From assembly GCF_003590095.1 (NCBI RefSeq), contig NC_039478.1:12710001-12774000 (forward strand): 64,000 nt of DNA, read 5' to 3'. The notes under the pieces were generated by a model, which searched no databases, was not told the DNA's origin, and saw only the letters and a program-made list of their open reading frames with translations. A program made the translations under genes and the position numbers. The DNA comes from Trichoplusia ni (Eukaryota > Arthropoda > Insecta > Lepidoptera > Noctuidae). Shown here piece by piece: positions 1 to 11,139 of the stretch; the first letter of the stretch is position 1, and every line of letters starts with the position of its first letter.

Positions 1-638
1 TTATTCTTTGTAAATACCACGTAAGAAAAGATAAGTGACATTTATGAAGCACAAGACGACTTATTGCACAGAGCGCCTACCATCCCAAGCGGCAGGCAAT
101 ACCACATTATTATTTCAGCTGTGGAGAGAAGACGCCCCTCTACGCCGTTTTGTGCGCTATCACGATTCCACAGCTGAAATTATTTTTCTCTAAGGAGGTG
201 AAATAAATTTCCCTTCGAGCAGTTTTGAAGGCATAACGCATAATTTACTTTTGGATGATGCAATGGTTTACTCACGCGTATTTATCGGGATTGCTCGAAT
301 AGTTTCGGACGCAACCTTTAATTATGTATCATTCTCACAATAGTTAATATCGAAGTATAATTTCCTTGTTCTCGCTGGCTCATATTATGTTTTTAAATTT
401 ATTTGTTTATCGGAATATGCCTACTAATATGTAATTATACTATTTTTAGATGACATTTCTTCAGCTCCTATCAGCAAATGAACTTACACCAACACACCTT
501 GACAGAGGTCCTTCGTGGCAAGATGTGGCTAATTCCTTCAAGGGTTTTGGTCAAGGTGTAAGTAATACATGGAATTCAATTTTCAATTGGTTTGAAAAAC
601 ATTCAAACACACAAAAATACACATTTGGGGCACCATAA
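1..638 (+). CDS. Peptide gene A: small secreted peptide, 5' end truncated by window edge
   Basis: Last coding exon at 450-638, preceded by a good acceptor (tatttttag, 441-449). It encodes 62 residues: a hydrophobic end of a signal peptide (MTFLQLLSA), then a mature peptide with RGPSW, a KGFGQG turn and an aromatic amphipathic stretch (WNSIFNWFEKH). Paralogues B and C carry the first half of the signal peptide on a separate upstream exon with a phase-0 donor. Here the first nine bases of the window read Leu-Phe-Phe followed by a GTAAAT donor, so exon 1 probably lies across the left edge. Alternatively translation starts at the exon-2 ATG (450), which would leave an unusually short signal. The family is not recognised. 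The reading frame and paralogy are clear; the 5' structure is inference. Confidence 0.6.
110..183. repeat. Imperfect inverted repeat, 13-bp arms
   Basis: Arms 113-125 and 167-179 are perfect reverse complements (TTTCAGCTGTGGA) separated by 41 bases, with further A/T-rich similarity outside. It lies in the presumed intron of peptide gene A. No function is evident. Confidence 0.6.
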
Positions 639-2318
639 ATTCAAAATATCTCGTTTCAAATAAGTATTGATCATCGATTTGGTCGATACCTCGGAGAATA
701 ATACTTATTAAATCTGTGAAAGTACTAAATAGCCTCTTTTTAATCTTATTGTAAATTGTACCTTATACACGAATTTTTTGTATTAAAGTATTATGTTTTA
801 AGATATGTAAAGTGTTTTTTTTTTCATTTTCCTTTAATAAATATTTGTGACGTGTACCTTTTGTGTAAGGCTTTTGCCAAATCGAGCAGATGTATAGCCG
901 TAGCTTAAAGCTTTCGAAGCTATTCAGGACATATGTGATACAATGTAACCTAGCTTACAGTGACATTAGGGTTAAAGAACGGTCTCTGCGTTGTTTTGTG
1001 CTATGTCGGCTTCCACTACAGCAAATATATTATTGAAAAACAGGGTACCTATATAGTGACCTAGCGCTCTGATATTGTTATTTCCATTAAATAGTTACTA
1101 TGTTAACTTGGCTAAGGCCCTCAGTGCCTAATACCTACTATTTCAAAAGTGAACTTGATTTAGATTCGTAGTTTAAACATGTTGCAAAGTAGCATTTTGT
1201 AAATGTGTCCTGTATCACGTCGAACAGCACACGCATACGAACCAGTGAAAGGGAGACCTCTTTGAACTGGCTGTGAAACGTTAAGTGATTTAAATATAAT
1301 AACTTTTAACTAGAGTAGAGGCATGAAACTAACTACTAAAAGATAAGTACACTAGACATTCTGATAATCCTCTCGTCTAGCAGCTAGCACACGCACATAC
1401 GTCGGTGGAGGTGAGGATTGAGGGACCAGTTTTAATCATCGTTATTTTCAAAGTGCTTTGTTATTTTTGGCTCATTTCTTTTTTACAAATTGTTTTAAGA
1501 CTTCTACTAAATCTTTATGCAGAAAAAGAACGGTTTTATTAAGTTATATTTTTCGTACTAATGTGGACTGAGGGACCACAGTTTGGTAGTTATGTTTTTT
1601 TTTTATCTTGAATCCCTTGTGGTCTACTATTTATAAAATATCTTTACAAATTCTTTACTAAAAATTTGAACACACAAAACCTTATTTTTAAAGACGCTTT
1701 CTGAAATCTGGCTGATCGTCTGTGAGAACTGAGGGACCACACTTTTTGGGTCGTAGTTTTTAATATATTTGTTTACAAATTCCCAGGTTCGTTCTACAAT
1801 TATTTCAAATCTACTACTAAATCCTAGGATTCTTATTTCGCGAATTCCCAGTGTGGTCCCTCAGTTCACACGCACATCTTGAAAAAACGTATATTTTAAG
1901 CGTATACAGAACACATTTTTCTTATAAACCTGCCAATAGATTCAGTTAATGACAAGACCTTGCTGAACTAGAAATGTAATTATTGATATAAAAGTATTAC
2001 CACGTTCTTCATTAGCTTGGAGTCGACAGACGAAAAAATACCTTTTTAAAATGTTATGCCCATTAGTAGCGTAATAACATAATAAAATTGGCGTGAAAAG
2101 GACAAATGATTGTGATAATATACTTCCAAAGGCACATTGAAATCAGAGGAAGTACATTATAAAATAATACTCGGTTCACTGGGGAAGCCCTTTGTTGCAT
2201 ACAACATACTTCATTTAATGTTTCAATTGTAAATACTTTCGCAGTGAAATATTGTTAAGAAAGTCTGCCAAGACGTACTCGGCAGCTGGTTCAAGTTGTA
2301 CTTTAATGTGGCGTGATC
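639..2318. other. Intergenic, peptide genes A to B
   Basis: No open frame or splice-supported gene was seen. The stretch holds the AATAAA signal of gene A (835-840) and a repeat-bearing segment at 1388-1877. The latter is described separately. Confidence 0.5.
1388..1877. repeat. Segment with repeated and inverted CTGAGGGACCAC motif
   Basis: The 13-mer ACTGAGGGACCAC occurs at 1567-1579 and 1728-1740, a variant at 1417-1429, and its exact reverse complement at 1853-1865. An 11-base direct repeat CACACGCACAT flanks the segment at 1388-1398 and 1867-1877. This looks like a small non-autonomous element or a decayed array. No open frame is present. Confidence 0.45.
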
Positions 2319-2954
2319 ATGAATATGCCGACTAATTGGCAAGTTCTTGTGGCATTATTTATATTAGTAAGTTTTCATATTTTTAAGCCCCGACACAAGA
2401 AAGGGAATAAGTTTGACATGTTAGTCTGTTTGTGTGTCTGTCTGTCTGTCCGTCTGTAGCTTCCTAGCTCGGGAACGGATTGAATAATTTCAATTTAGTT
2501 TGTGCTTCTTGCGAGTGTTCTGGGACATATTTGATAAAAATCGAATCGAAATTTGTGGGGGTGAAACGTTTTAATACACGGTTGTATTTCTAATTTTTAG
2601 TTTTTTTTTGTGTTTTTATATAGGTTCTGTTTTAATCATATAAAACCTAATAATTTCTTTTGGGCTCTCTGTTTTAGTTAGCACACTAAATGTGACATGT
2701 TTGTTTTCTTATTTATCTTTTAGTTATGTTTTTTTTTTATAAGAAGGAACCCTAAACTGTGACGGTACTATTTTTAGATATTAAGTCTACAGCTCGTGTC
2801 TGCCAAGGAATTAACACCAACACACTATGACAGAGGGCCGACTTGGCATCAAATCGCAGATACATTGAAGGGTTTTGGGCAAAACGTCAACAACGGATTA
2901 AATAATGTGTGGAACGCTGCCTTCAATTGGATGAGTAAAGGGAAGGAAGGTTAA
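2319..2954 (+). CDS. Peptide gene B: small secreted peptide, two exons
   Basis: Exons 2319-2366 and 2778-2954 join in phase 0 (TTA|gtaagt ... tttttag|ATA) to give 74 residues. The intron cuts the signal peptide: MNMPTNWQVLVALFIL on exon 1, then ILSLQLVSA on exon 2, with likely cleavage before KELTPTHYDRG. The mature peptide is about 49 residues with RGPTW, KGFGQN and a WNAAFNWM amphipathic end, very close to gene A. I used the first in-frame ATG. The second (2325, MPT...) aligns with the start of gene C and may be the real one. Exon 2 is nearly colinear with A, so A and B look like a recent tandem duplicate. No cysteines are present. The product family is not recognised; a secreted amphipathic peptide, possibly defence-related, is only a guess. 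Confidence 0.75.
2387..2580. repeat. Lepidopteran-type interspersed repeat fragment
   Basis: In the intron of peptide gene B, a stretch with GTCTGTCTGTCTGTCCGTCTG followed by 'cggattgaataatttc' and 'gggacatatttgataaaaatcg' has the look of widely dispersed lepidopteran retroelement ends. Assignment is by recognition of the pattern, not by comparison. Confidence 0.4.
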
Positions 2955-3046
2955 AAGTAAAAGAGGTTCCCGCAACGGAGGTCTGATTAAAAAAATAACT
3001 TATACCCTCTTTGGAAATATACTATCAAATATTGAAGCAAAGTATC

Positions 3047-3168
3047 TTAGGGCCGATTTTTCAATCGCCAGATAACTTTTATCTGACGAATATGTTTGAC
3101 GTTTTGACAGCTTTTGTATGGGAAATATGTCAAATGGCCATGCTGATGATTGAAAAATCGGCCCTTAG
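3047..3168. mobile_element. MITE-like element, copy 1
   Basis: A 122-bp segment with long terminal inverted repeats: GGGCCGATTTTTCAATC at the left and its reverse complement at the right, bounded by TTAG on both sides. A second copy lies at 9431-9576 bounded by TTAA. The TTAA-type target site suggests piggyBac mobilisation, but that is inference from flanks only. Confidence 0.65.
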
Positions 3169-4392
3169 TTATTAATTCGGAAGACATCTTTTCACACAGG
3201 TTTAGATCTAAGTTACAATTTAAAGGACTTCAGCCAAAGCACAGTACGAACAAATATAATGTACATTGATTTTGTAAACTCATATTATGTAAATTAATCT
3301 ATCTGACTCAGGAAACTTTTTTTAAGATGTTATTTATCTTCAAGCAATTTGGGGCAGAACAACAGACAAATTAAAAAAAAATGTGTTAGGGTTGGACCAG
3401 ATTCTCTGACTTAGCTGTCCAGTAAGACAAAAAATATAAAATGTATTGGTCTACGATAGTGGTCTGTATGTTAAGTATATACTAAATCTTGGATCTGGTA
3501 TAAAACAGGTACAAAAACAAATCTGTTTCTGCGTTTTAACTTATGCTAAAATTCTTATAATCAATGTTTTACACAAATTATGTAATGTCTTGATCAAGTT
3601 TATATTTAAAAGAATTAGTCGTATTAGAGCATTTAATAAAGGGTATTTTTTTCATAGTCTTTTTATATTTTGTTTTTATTTGTTAAGATAATACACATTG
3701 TAAAGAAATTAAAAACATTGAACGTCACAGCCTTAATAGAATCATCTCATTAATAAAATAAATAAAATTTGTAATGATTCCTCTTCCTCTAAATCCTTAT
3801 TATAGCATATACAACGTTGCGGTACATTGGCGACATTAATTTGACACACGTTTAGGGTTAGTCACCGTTAATCATAGGAGTCATGATAGCAAATTGTAAG
3901 ATTTATTTTTTTAAATAAACTAGATTCAAAAAACCTCAAATTGCGAATACGAAAGTTCTTTCAAGGAATTACTTACCTACAAAAAGAATAGGCAAAGCGC
4001 CTTGTACTCATGTCTCATGTTCGGTCCTTTGGCGGCATAATAATATCACAAATATAAAACGCACGCACAGGTTGTTCCGTAAATATATGCATTTATTAAA
4101 ATTTAAATTAATTTATTGAATGTCCACATAGAACATTCTACGCGTGACAAATTAATATTAACAATGTGGCGCCACAACTGTATAGAATTATCAATTTTCA
4201 AAGAAAACATAATGATGGCATTACAAATTTAATCAGTGTATCTAGCTTTCTAGAGTTGTAATGGTCAACTTACTGTTCTATGAACGGCTTTGTATTCTGG
4301 AAGCTTGGATGTAATTTATTAAAATACACTTAGCAACATAAGTCAGCAGTTCTATTCAAAACAATTGTTCACTGTGTAATTCAATGGGTTCT

Positions 4393-4430
4393 ACTGTTTT
4401 CTAACAGCACAACAGCTTTTAGAAAACAGT
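4393..4430. repeat. Short hairpin, 16-bp arms
   Basis: Arms 4393-4408 and 4415-4430 pair at 15 of 16 positions around a 6-base loop. The position is intergenic. Confidence 0.5.
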
Positions 4431-5007
4431 GCGGGCTTTACGAATAGAATAGTTAAAACAGTCTACACAAATTATTACGTATGACGAGAAACATTTTGGC
4501 CTTTTCAATCGGATTATATTAACCAGCTTTCATTGCTGACTGATTATTGAAAGGCACCACTGACAAATGGTAAAGCAATGGCAATTTTAGATCCTAACAT
4601 CTAGGATCTAAATTTGCCAATCCGCAATGAGCTAGCATGGAAGCCAGTACTTCTACCATATGGAGATGATATTTGCTTTCTTCTAGATCTTTATCTTCGA
4701 CATCCAGTTGATCTTCATTTTATGACAGAATTAGTACTTTTCTAGAATATTGCTCATAACTTGTTTGCGATGCTAATTAGTAGATTAACACCACAATAAA
4801 ATTAGCGTGAAGATGAAATTACTCTGGTAATTGTGACAGACTTCATCCGAAGTCGCATAGATAACGAAGGCAGTCTTTAATACTTGGTTTTGTCAGAAAG
4901 ATCTTTGCTGAGATACTAAGTTTTCTTCAGTAAAGATTAGAGTTACACATTATTTTGCAGTTAATATCATTTATCATTAGATAGCTCCGTGACAGATACT
5001 ACAAAAT

Positions 5008-5817
5008 ATGCCAACTGGTCGGTTAATATTTCTGGCTCTACTTGCATTGGTAAAGTATTCTTATTTTATTTCTTAAAGGTTGTGGATCCCTTTGATTAAT
5101 TTACAGTACAATACACGAAGTTTAATTGCATTACAGCCTTCTTTCGGTTCTCTCAGTTACAAATTATTGTTACTTTCACGTAACTTTTAAATATTATTAG
5201 TATCAAGAACTTTTCAATTAAAAAAAAAAATAGAAATGAGACAATATTTTCTATCTCGTTAAATAATATAAACGCACATTTTTTTTCATATTCAAAATTG
5301 GCTTGTTAGTACTTAATATTTAAAACTCAAGGGCCCCGATTCTGCTATATTACAATGGCCGACGAATGAATGGCAATTGGATTAAATTTGAAATTATTCC
5401 TATTCTCTTAAGCATTTTGCCAATACAATAATTGGAAGTTAATTGTATTGACCTTGGATGTACCGTCCCATACTAAATTTTCAATTATTTTGCAAGAAAA
5501 AATACAAAAATGACATTTTAAGCCAATTTTCATTCATTCATCGACCATTGTAAATACCAGAATTGGGGCCCAAGCGGTATATTATTCTAAACCATAACCT
5601 ACTATTATATAATGTATCTTTTCAGTTATTAGTTTTTCATCTCGTGTCAGCGGAGGGTGATTCGGCGGTCGATAAGCCACGCCACAGAGGGCCAGCGTGG
5701 CAAGTAATAGTGAGCAAAATCAAGAGCTTAGGAATGGATGCCTACAATTGGATTAATGAAAATGCCTTCAAAAAATACACAAGTCAGCCATCGAAAACAC
5801 ATAAAAAAAAATGCTGA
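5008..5817 (+). CDS. Peptide gene C: small secreted peptide, two exons
   Basis: Exon 5008-5049 (MPTGRLIFLALLAL, donor GTAAAG) joins in phase 0 to exon 5626-5817 (acceptor tatcttttcag; LLVFHLVSA then mature EGDSAVDKP...). The product is 77 residues with a signal of about 23. The mature peptide shares RGPAW and a K-S-L-G turn with A and B, then diverges into a lysine-rich tail ending KKKC. That final cysteine is the only one in the mature peptide. Start, intron position and phase match gene B, which supports the model strongly. Function unknown. Confidence 0.75.
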
Positions 5818-7465
5818 ACTACAACGGGTCGTCTTTAAAAAAGTTTTAGCAGATACGATTGTGCTAAGAAATATGTATATCAGCTATAAGACCTTCACAA
5901 GTATCAGAATATGTTCCTGGTATATTTAGCCTGTTCAAGTGGTTTTGGAAATGGGACAAAGTTTTTGAATGCACTACCTCTGGCGAAAAGGATACATTCG
6001 TGGAAGCGAGACGTCAATCTAGGCCTTGCAGGGGGCCATCTCCTTCTACAACTGCAATAATACTGATTTGGAAAGTCCATAGCTTTAAGAGCTCATATTA
6101 ATGCTATCACACAAGTTTTTACTAAGCTCGAGGTATGACTGCTTCTTCGGACTATTTCGCCAAACTTTATTAGCCCGTAGCCGAAGCAATGATAAAAATA
6201 AACATTTAAGTTAACATTATGGACCTTTTTGTTTTGGCGGGGTTGCTTGGACAACCACTTCCTCGGCGAGTGAAAAAGCGGACAGTGTCAGACTCTTACT
6301 GAATGTTTCTTGATGAGGCATTGTCATTGGAATACTTAATAGCTTATGGGATGTATAAATAATTCACTGTATTTATAATGATTACTGAAATCAGAAATGA
6401 ACTGTTGTCATTAGTCGACAGAGTTATTTTAATTCGATTTTTTAAGTAATAAACATTTAGGTGGATATTTTAAAAGTGTCAAGTGAAAAGTTTCTGTTTT
6501 ATTTTAGTCTTCCGTATCAGACAAACACGTTTTATTTACTAACTAACACTGAGTAAAACATAAAGCAAGCCTTTTCATATTGTGTTTAATGATTATAAAA
6601 CATTTTTTTTAAAGTACTAGTAGGGCCATCTTTAATTTATTGACAGGTTAAACAAAGTGTTAACCGAGAGTGCGTGTATGATTATGATAGGTCTAGATTT
6701 CAGTAGGAACTGTAGTTTAACTAAATTAAAACAACAGCTTACTAGAGCCTTTATATCAGGATTGGCCAACTATTTTCGAAGCATCCGAGTCCAAGAGACC
6801 GACGCGCAACTCCACTTGGGTCCGGAACTAGTCAGGCAATCTTGATAGATACGCGTAAGTAAATCGTTGTTACGTCTAAGTATATGCCTATCATCTAAAC
6901 GGTGGCTAAGTTACAACTACACAATTTGATAGACTACAGGTTAAGCTACGTTTGATACGGTGATATCACAACGAGTTTCTCTGTGTTTCGGAAAGCATGT
7001 TAAATTGTGAGTCCTGCCTACTATCTAACATCTTTTACAGCAGTCAGAAGCTAGAAAATCTGACAACAGTCTCACTAAGGGATATCGTGTTGCTCCTTGT
7101 AAAACTTAAAAAAGGCTATGCCTAGAATTTTGAAGAGTTGGTGATAAGCCACCAGGAACTCGAGCTCTTAGCACTTTTGCAACTTTATTTATGAAATATA
7201 GCCGTTTATTCGTTACACGACCCAATCATTTTACGCTATAAAATAAATTGGATATGAAATTGATGTAGTTATAATTTAATGATTTTGATAAAAGAAAATT
7301 CTTGAAGGCGTCCAGATGTTGTTTTGATATAGACTTGCGTTTAGTCGTTAGTTATAAACACAATTGCTTACAATGCACAAGTTATAACGTAATTGAAAAA
7401 CAAAAGACGATAGTCAATATGTACGTGATCGCACCGCTGAATTAAGCTGATACTGTCGTCATCTA
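5818..7465. other. Intergenic, peptide genes C to D
   Basis: No gene was recognised. A degraded copy of the repeat family also seen at 14.4 and 30.4 kb lies at about 6228-6310 (gtgtcagactcttactg). An open frame at 6657-6845 has no supporting features. Confidence 0.45.
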
Positions 7466-8044
7466 ATGTATTCATTTTGGACCTTGTTAACAGTGGTAAT
7501 GTACCTTTGTTTTTAATCCTTGAAAAGGTTTTGACTGAAAAAGTTATTTCTAAAGCTAATTGTACCCGCGACTTCGTTGCGTGGAATTCATCGAAAAATA
7601 TCTACATTATTTTTCTAAAATTATATTTACCTTATAAGATCAGCTACCTGCCAATAACAGCCCGGTCAAAATCGGTACAATCATTTCAGAGATTAGCCTG
7701 AATAAACAGAGCGGAAAGAATGCTATTTTTACAATATATATATTCATATGTGTGTATTAAACAAAGGTAATATCAATATTACAAGCATACACTTCAATTA
7801 TATATGTTTGTATAGATTTAGAATATCTAATTTGTAAATGAAGATCAACTCTATATTCTATTATTTCCAGATTTTTAGTCTTCAGCTTCTATGTTCGAGC
7901 GATGTTAGTGTCGATCTGCCATCGTATAATAAGGGACCATGGGATACTGTGATGGACTCAATAAAGGGTTTTGGAAATAGTGTGGGTAGGTTTTTTAAAA
8001 ATGCGTGGGATAGCACCGTCGACTTTTTCAAGAATTTATTTTAA
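7466..8044 (+). CDS. Peptide gene D: small secreted amphipathic peptide, two exons
   Basis: Proposed exons are 7466-7495 (MYSFWTLLTV, donor GTAATG) and 7871-8044 (acceptor ttatttccag), joined in phase 0 as in B, C and E. They give 67 residues. The signal would be MYSFWTLLTVIFSLQLLCSS. The mature peptide has KGPWDTV, an IKGFG turn like A and B, and ends in an aromatic amphipathic helix-like stretch rich in Phe (FFKNLF). An alternative unspliced start at 7838 (MKINSIFYYFQ...) also yields a plausible signal peptide. I prefer the spliced form because the acceptor falls exactly at the family's intron position. A retroelement fragment fills part of the intron. Confidence 0.65.
7563..7712. repeat. 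Retroelement 3'-end fragment in intron of gene D
   Basis: It starts 'acccgcgacttcgttgcgtgg' and later has 'atcatttcagagattagcctgaataaac', resembling the fuller copy at 21460-21690. Both are typical of lepidopteran LINE-derived dispersed ends (recognition only). Confidence 0.5.
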
Positions 8045-8103
8045 AGAGATCGAGATTTTCGCTGTTGGTATACATCATAATATCAAACATAATGGATCAT
8101 AAC

Positions 8104-8330
8104 ACCGGTCGTAATTAAAATGTATTTAAAACATACTTGCCTGGTCTGCTCCTCTTCTGGTTTGTGAGCCTAACTCCTATATCGGAGGTTGTGGGTTCAA
8201 TTCCTACCTATGACAATTTTTTGTGTGATGAGTACTATTATCTTTATCTGGATAATTTAAATCTAATATGTATGTGTTTAGAAACATGTGTCTTTGTTGA
8301 TCAGTGTTCCAGTGCTCTTTAGACAAGCTT
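8104..8330 (+). mobile_element. tRNA-derived SINE
   Basis: Contains a tRNA B-box-like run (gtgggttcaattcctacc, about 8190-8208) preceded by a degenerate tRNA-like half and followed by 'tttgtgtgatgagtac' and an AT-rich tail. This layout is common to lepidopteran SINEs. It lacks a full cloverleaf, so it is not called as a tRNA gene. Confidence 0.6.
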
Positions 8331-8747
8331 TGTTTAGTTTAACACTAGATGGCGTTGTTAAAAACCATCGAAATCTTTACTTGACATTTACATAATTTCC
8401 AGACCAAGGCTTTCTCAACTCAATTGAAAAGTTAGTCGAGAAATGCTGTATTTATAACTTTTAATTACGTACCCTGTTAAGATTTATTTGATTGCATGAT
8501 TAGACCATTTGACAATATCATGAAATAAATGTAGCTGATTTTTTTTTTACATCAATTGTTTTTTTTTACTAAATTAAGTATGGTGATGGCTTAATTTGAT
8601 ATTTTCTTTAAGGCTTCATCAGGCTAACGAGATAAAAACACATAATGTGTTTACCGGATCGGGGTCGGGAATGTACTTCTATGTAAATATTTTATTCTAT
8701 ATTTATCCGTCTATACTTAAGGAAAACTGTAAAATCCTTACTGATAT

Positions 8748-8955
8748 TATAAATGCGAAAGTAACTCTCTCTGTCTGTCTGTTACGCTTTCACGTCTAAA
8801 CCACTGAACTGATTTTAATGAAATTTGGTATAGAGATAGAGTTGACCTTGAGGAAGAACATAGGATAGTTATTATCCCGGACTTTTGAAGAGTTCTCTTG
8901 GAAACGCGATATGATCGACCTCGACGCGGGCGAAGCCGCGGCCTAAAGGCTAGTA
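8748..8955 (+). repeat. Interspersed repeat ending in gcgggcgaagccgcgg
   Basis: Runs from 'aatgcgaaagtaactctctctgtctgtctgttacgc' through 'ccactgaactgattttaatgaaatttggta' to 'gacgcgggcgaagccgcgg'. This is a pattern repeated many times in lepidopteran genomes. No open frame. Confidence 0.6.
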
Positions 8956-9430
8956 AGACATACAAACGGAAATGAGTTTTACTGAACATCATGTTACCAT
9001 GACAGTCTTTATTTAACTTATTTTATAAACTTAAACCAATAATTCCAGATTAATAACATATCATTCCAGACTGGTAAGTGCGACTGTAGAGAAACACGCC
9101 TCTTTTAGAGTAAGGAACGTTTGTTCATTGCAACCACGTGATATTATTAGTTTGTGCTGTGTTTTATAATAATCAAGAATATACATATAATTTTAGAAAA
9201 TCTTTTCTTCAATAGGATCACCTACGCTAGGCATTGAACCGTCGTACTTAAAAACCTATTCATATGTATAACCTCTTAAGGTTATAGACCACAGGGACAG
9301 TGGGTGGATAGCCCTAATAGGTAGTATGTACAAAAATGTTTTTTCTCTCGAATTAAAGAGTCACTGGCATAACTACTCGTAATAAATACATAAAACATTA
9401 TTTTCAACGAACAGCTGATATTATATCACT

Positions 9431-9576
9431 TTAAGGCCCGACTTTTCAATCGTCAGATAACTTTTATCCGAGGAATAAATATGGCCGTTTGACATATTTT
9501 CTATACAAAAACTGTCAAAACGTCATTCATATTCGTCAAATAAAAGTTACCTGGCGATTGAAAAATCGGCCCTTAA
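9431..9576. mobile_element. MITE-like element, copy 2, TTAA-flanked
   Basis: A 146-bp segment bounded by TTAA on both sides, with left end GGCCCGACTTTTCAATC and right end GATTGAAAAATCGGCCC. It shares terminal and internal sequence (cagataacttttatc, tgacatatttt) with the element at 3047-3168. Confidence 0.65.
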
Positions 9577-9785
9577 TTGATTTAAAGGTTGTAATTCATT
9601 TCACACGGTGTATTGTTAACTGAAATGATGACGTCACGAGTTGTTTGTACATACCTTATTGTTTGATTGTTGTATTATTTGGGTGTGATTCAGTGAGATC
9701 GGCGACTCACCTCCGGTTAGCATCTATTACTCAATTTAGATCGTGATCAGGGTGGTCAAGATACCTTTAAATTTTATTTATTTAT

Positions 9786-9960
9786 TATTGTTATAAGCCC
9801 ATATCGTCTTACTGCTGAGTAAAGGCCTTCTTCTCTTCCTTCCATTTTTCTAGGTCTAAGTAGAGTCAAAAGAATCAAACTCATCCCGTTACCTTCTTCT
9901 GGGCCTTTCGCGAAGTCTTTTCTTGTTATCTACCACCCAATATGTAGTTGCCTATACCCA
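9786..9960. repeat. Interspersed repeat, SINE-like
   Basis: Sequence around 'cccatatcgtcttactgctgagtaaaggccttcttctc' resembles a dispersed lepidopteran repeat. The boundaries are approximate and the assignment rests on pattern recognition. Confidence 0.35.
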
Positions 9961-11139
9961 AAATGAATCCTGCCTCCAGAAAATGTAACGAGCTCAATTA
10001 CATTATAGTTTGTTTTTATTTCATTGAAAAATGGAACTAAATATATGCTCATAAGATACAAGATTCCATTAAAGTTCACTGAAAAGACGTTCGTATGTAT
10101 ACAAGTACACATGTACGTCAATACGATGTATAATCGAATTAGCGTATAACGATAATCAGTTCATTGTACAATCGTGATATTATTCTCTATAGAACTAGCT
10201 TGTTGGAAGTCATTTTATAAGTACGGAAATGATAAGAAGTTACATTTGTAAACTACTTTTAAAACAGAGGCCGTTTATCTTTTACTGGTGTTTATATTCT
10301 TCATAATATCTTGGTTTGCCGTGAGGTGAGCCGATTTTCGATATTTTTTTTCCGAATTGCTATTGACTTGAAAGTCAGTGGGAATTATTATCTAATCCTA
10401 AAAACATTTTCTCGTATACGTATTTTTGTACACGACAATCGAAGTAATCTTAAAGTCCTTACAGTCAATGTGAATTGGTAAAAAGAAAAAGTTTGTTAAA
10501 CAATATTTTCACACAAAATTATATGTTTTTAATATGTTTATATTAAAATTATAATTTATCAGAAAATATTATTTTTATAAATCGAATAAAAATATTATGA
10601 ACTTGATATATTTTTAACGAAACACTACAATTCCTTTTAAATCATAATAACATAATTTGTAACTAATTTTTAATTCGTTATACTTATTCCACCGTGGTCA
10701 AATGCGATAAAATTTCAATTCAATCAAAATAATATCAACATTTGGTACGAGACCAGTGTATAAGTAATGGTGTATTAGATCGGACTTGAGTACCTTACTA
10801 AAGTACAAAAGCGTATGTGTTTAAATCGACTATTAATAAGGAAATAAGTAAAAGAAAATTGCAAAAATAATAGAAAAGTTTGTCCTAAGGCACGGCCCTT
10901 GTGCACTGATTCATTGCCCGCGTAATTTCGTCGGCTCGCCTGATTATACTGACACACGTGCGTGCGAAAGCAAATTTAGAGCATCCTGTTAATCCTTTGT
11001 GGTCAGTAGGAGTTAGTACGGCAAGCGGTCAGCACATCCATTGTTGTGCCCTTCATAACAAAAGACAGTCTACTCTGGTTCCGAACAGCTATTGATACTG
11101 ATTTGGGTCAAACTTGAATAACAAGGTTACAACGCTACT

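Larger units (their letters stand above)
2955..5007. other. Intergenic, peptide genes B to C
   Basis: Besides the MITE-like copy at 3047-3168 and a 16-bp hairpin at 4393-4430, I see no gene. Short open frames such as that at 3446-3691 lack a signal peptide, splice support or paralogues. Confidence 0.5.
8045..11139. other. Intergenic, peptide genes D to E
   Basis: About 3 kb dominated by repeats: SINE (8104-8330), interspersed repeat (8748-8955), MITE-like copy 2 (9431-9576) and another SINE-like stretch near 9786-9960. No gene with splice or signal-peptide support was found on either strand. Confidence 0.5.

Noticed and set aside
413..430. 'gaatatgcctactaat' resembling the start of gene B just upstream of gene A exon 2
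   Set aside because: It stops after five codons and leaves no room for an intron. Probably a branch-point sequence (ctaat).
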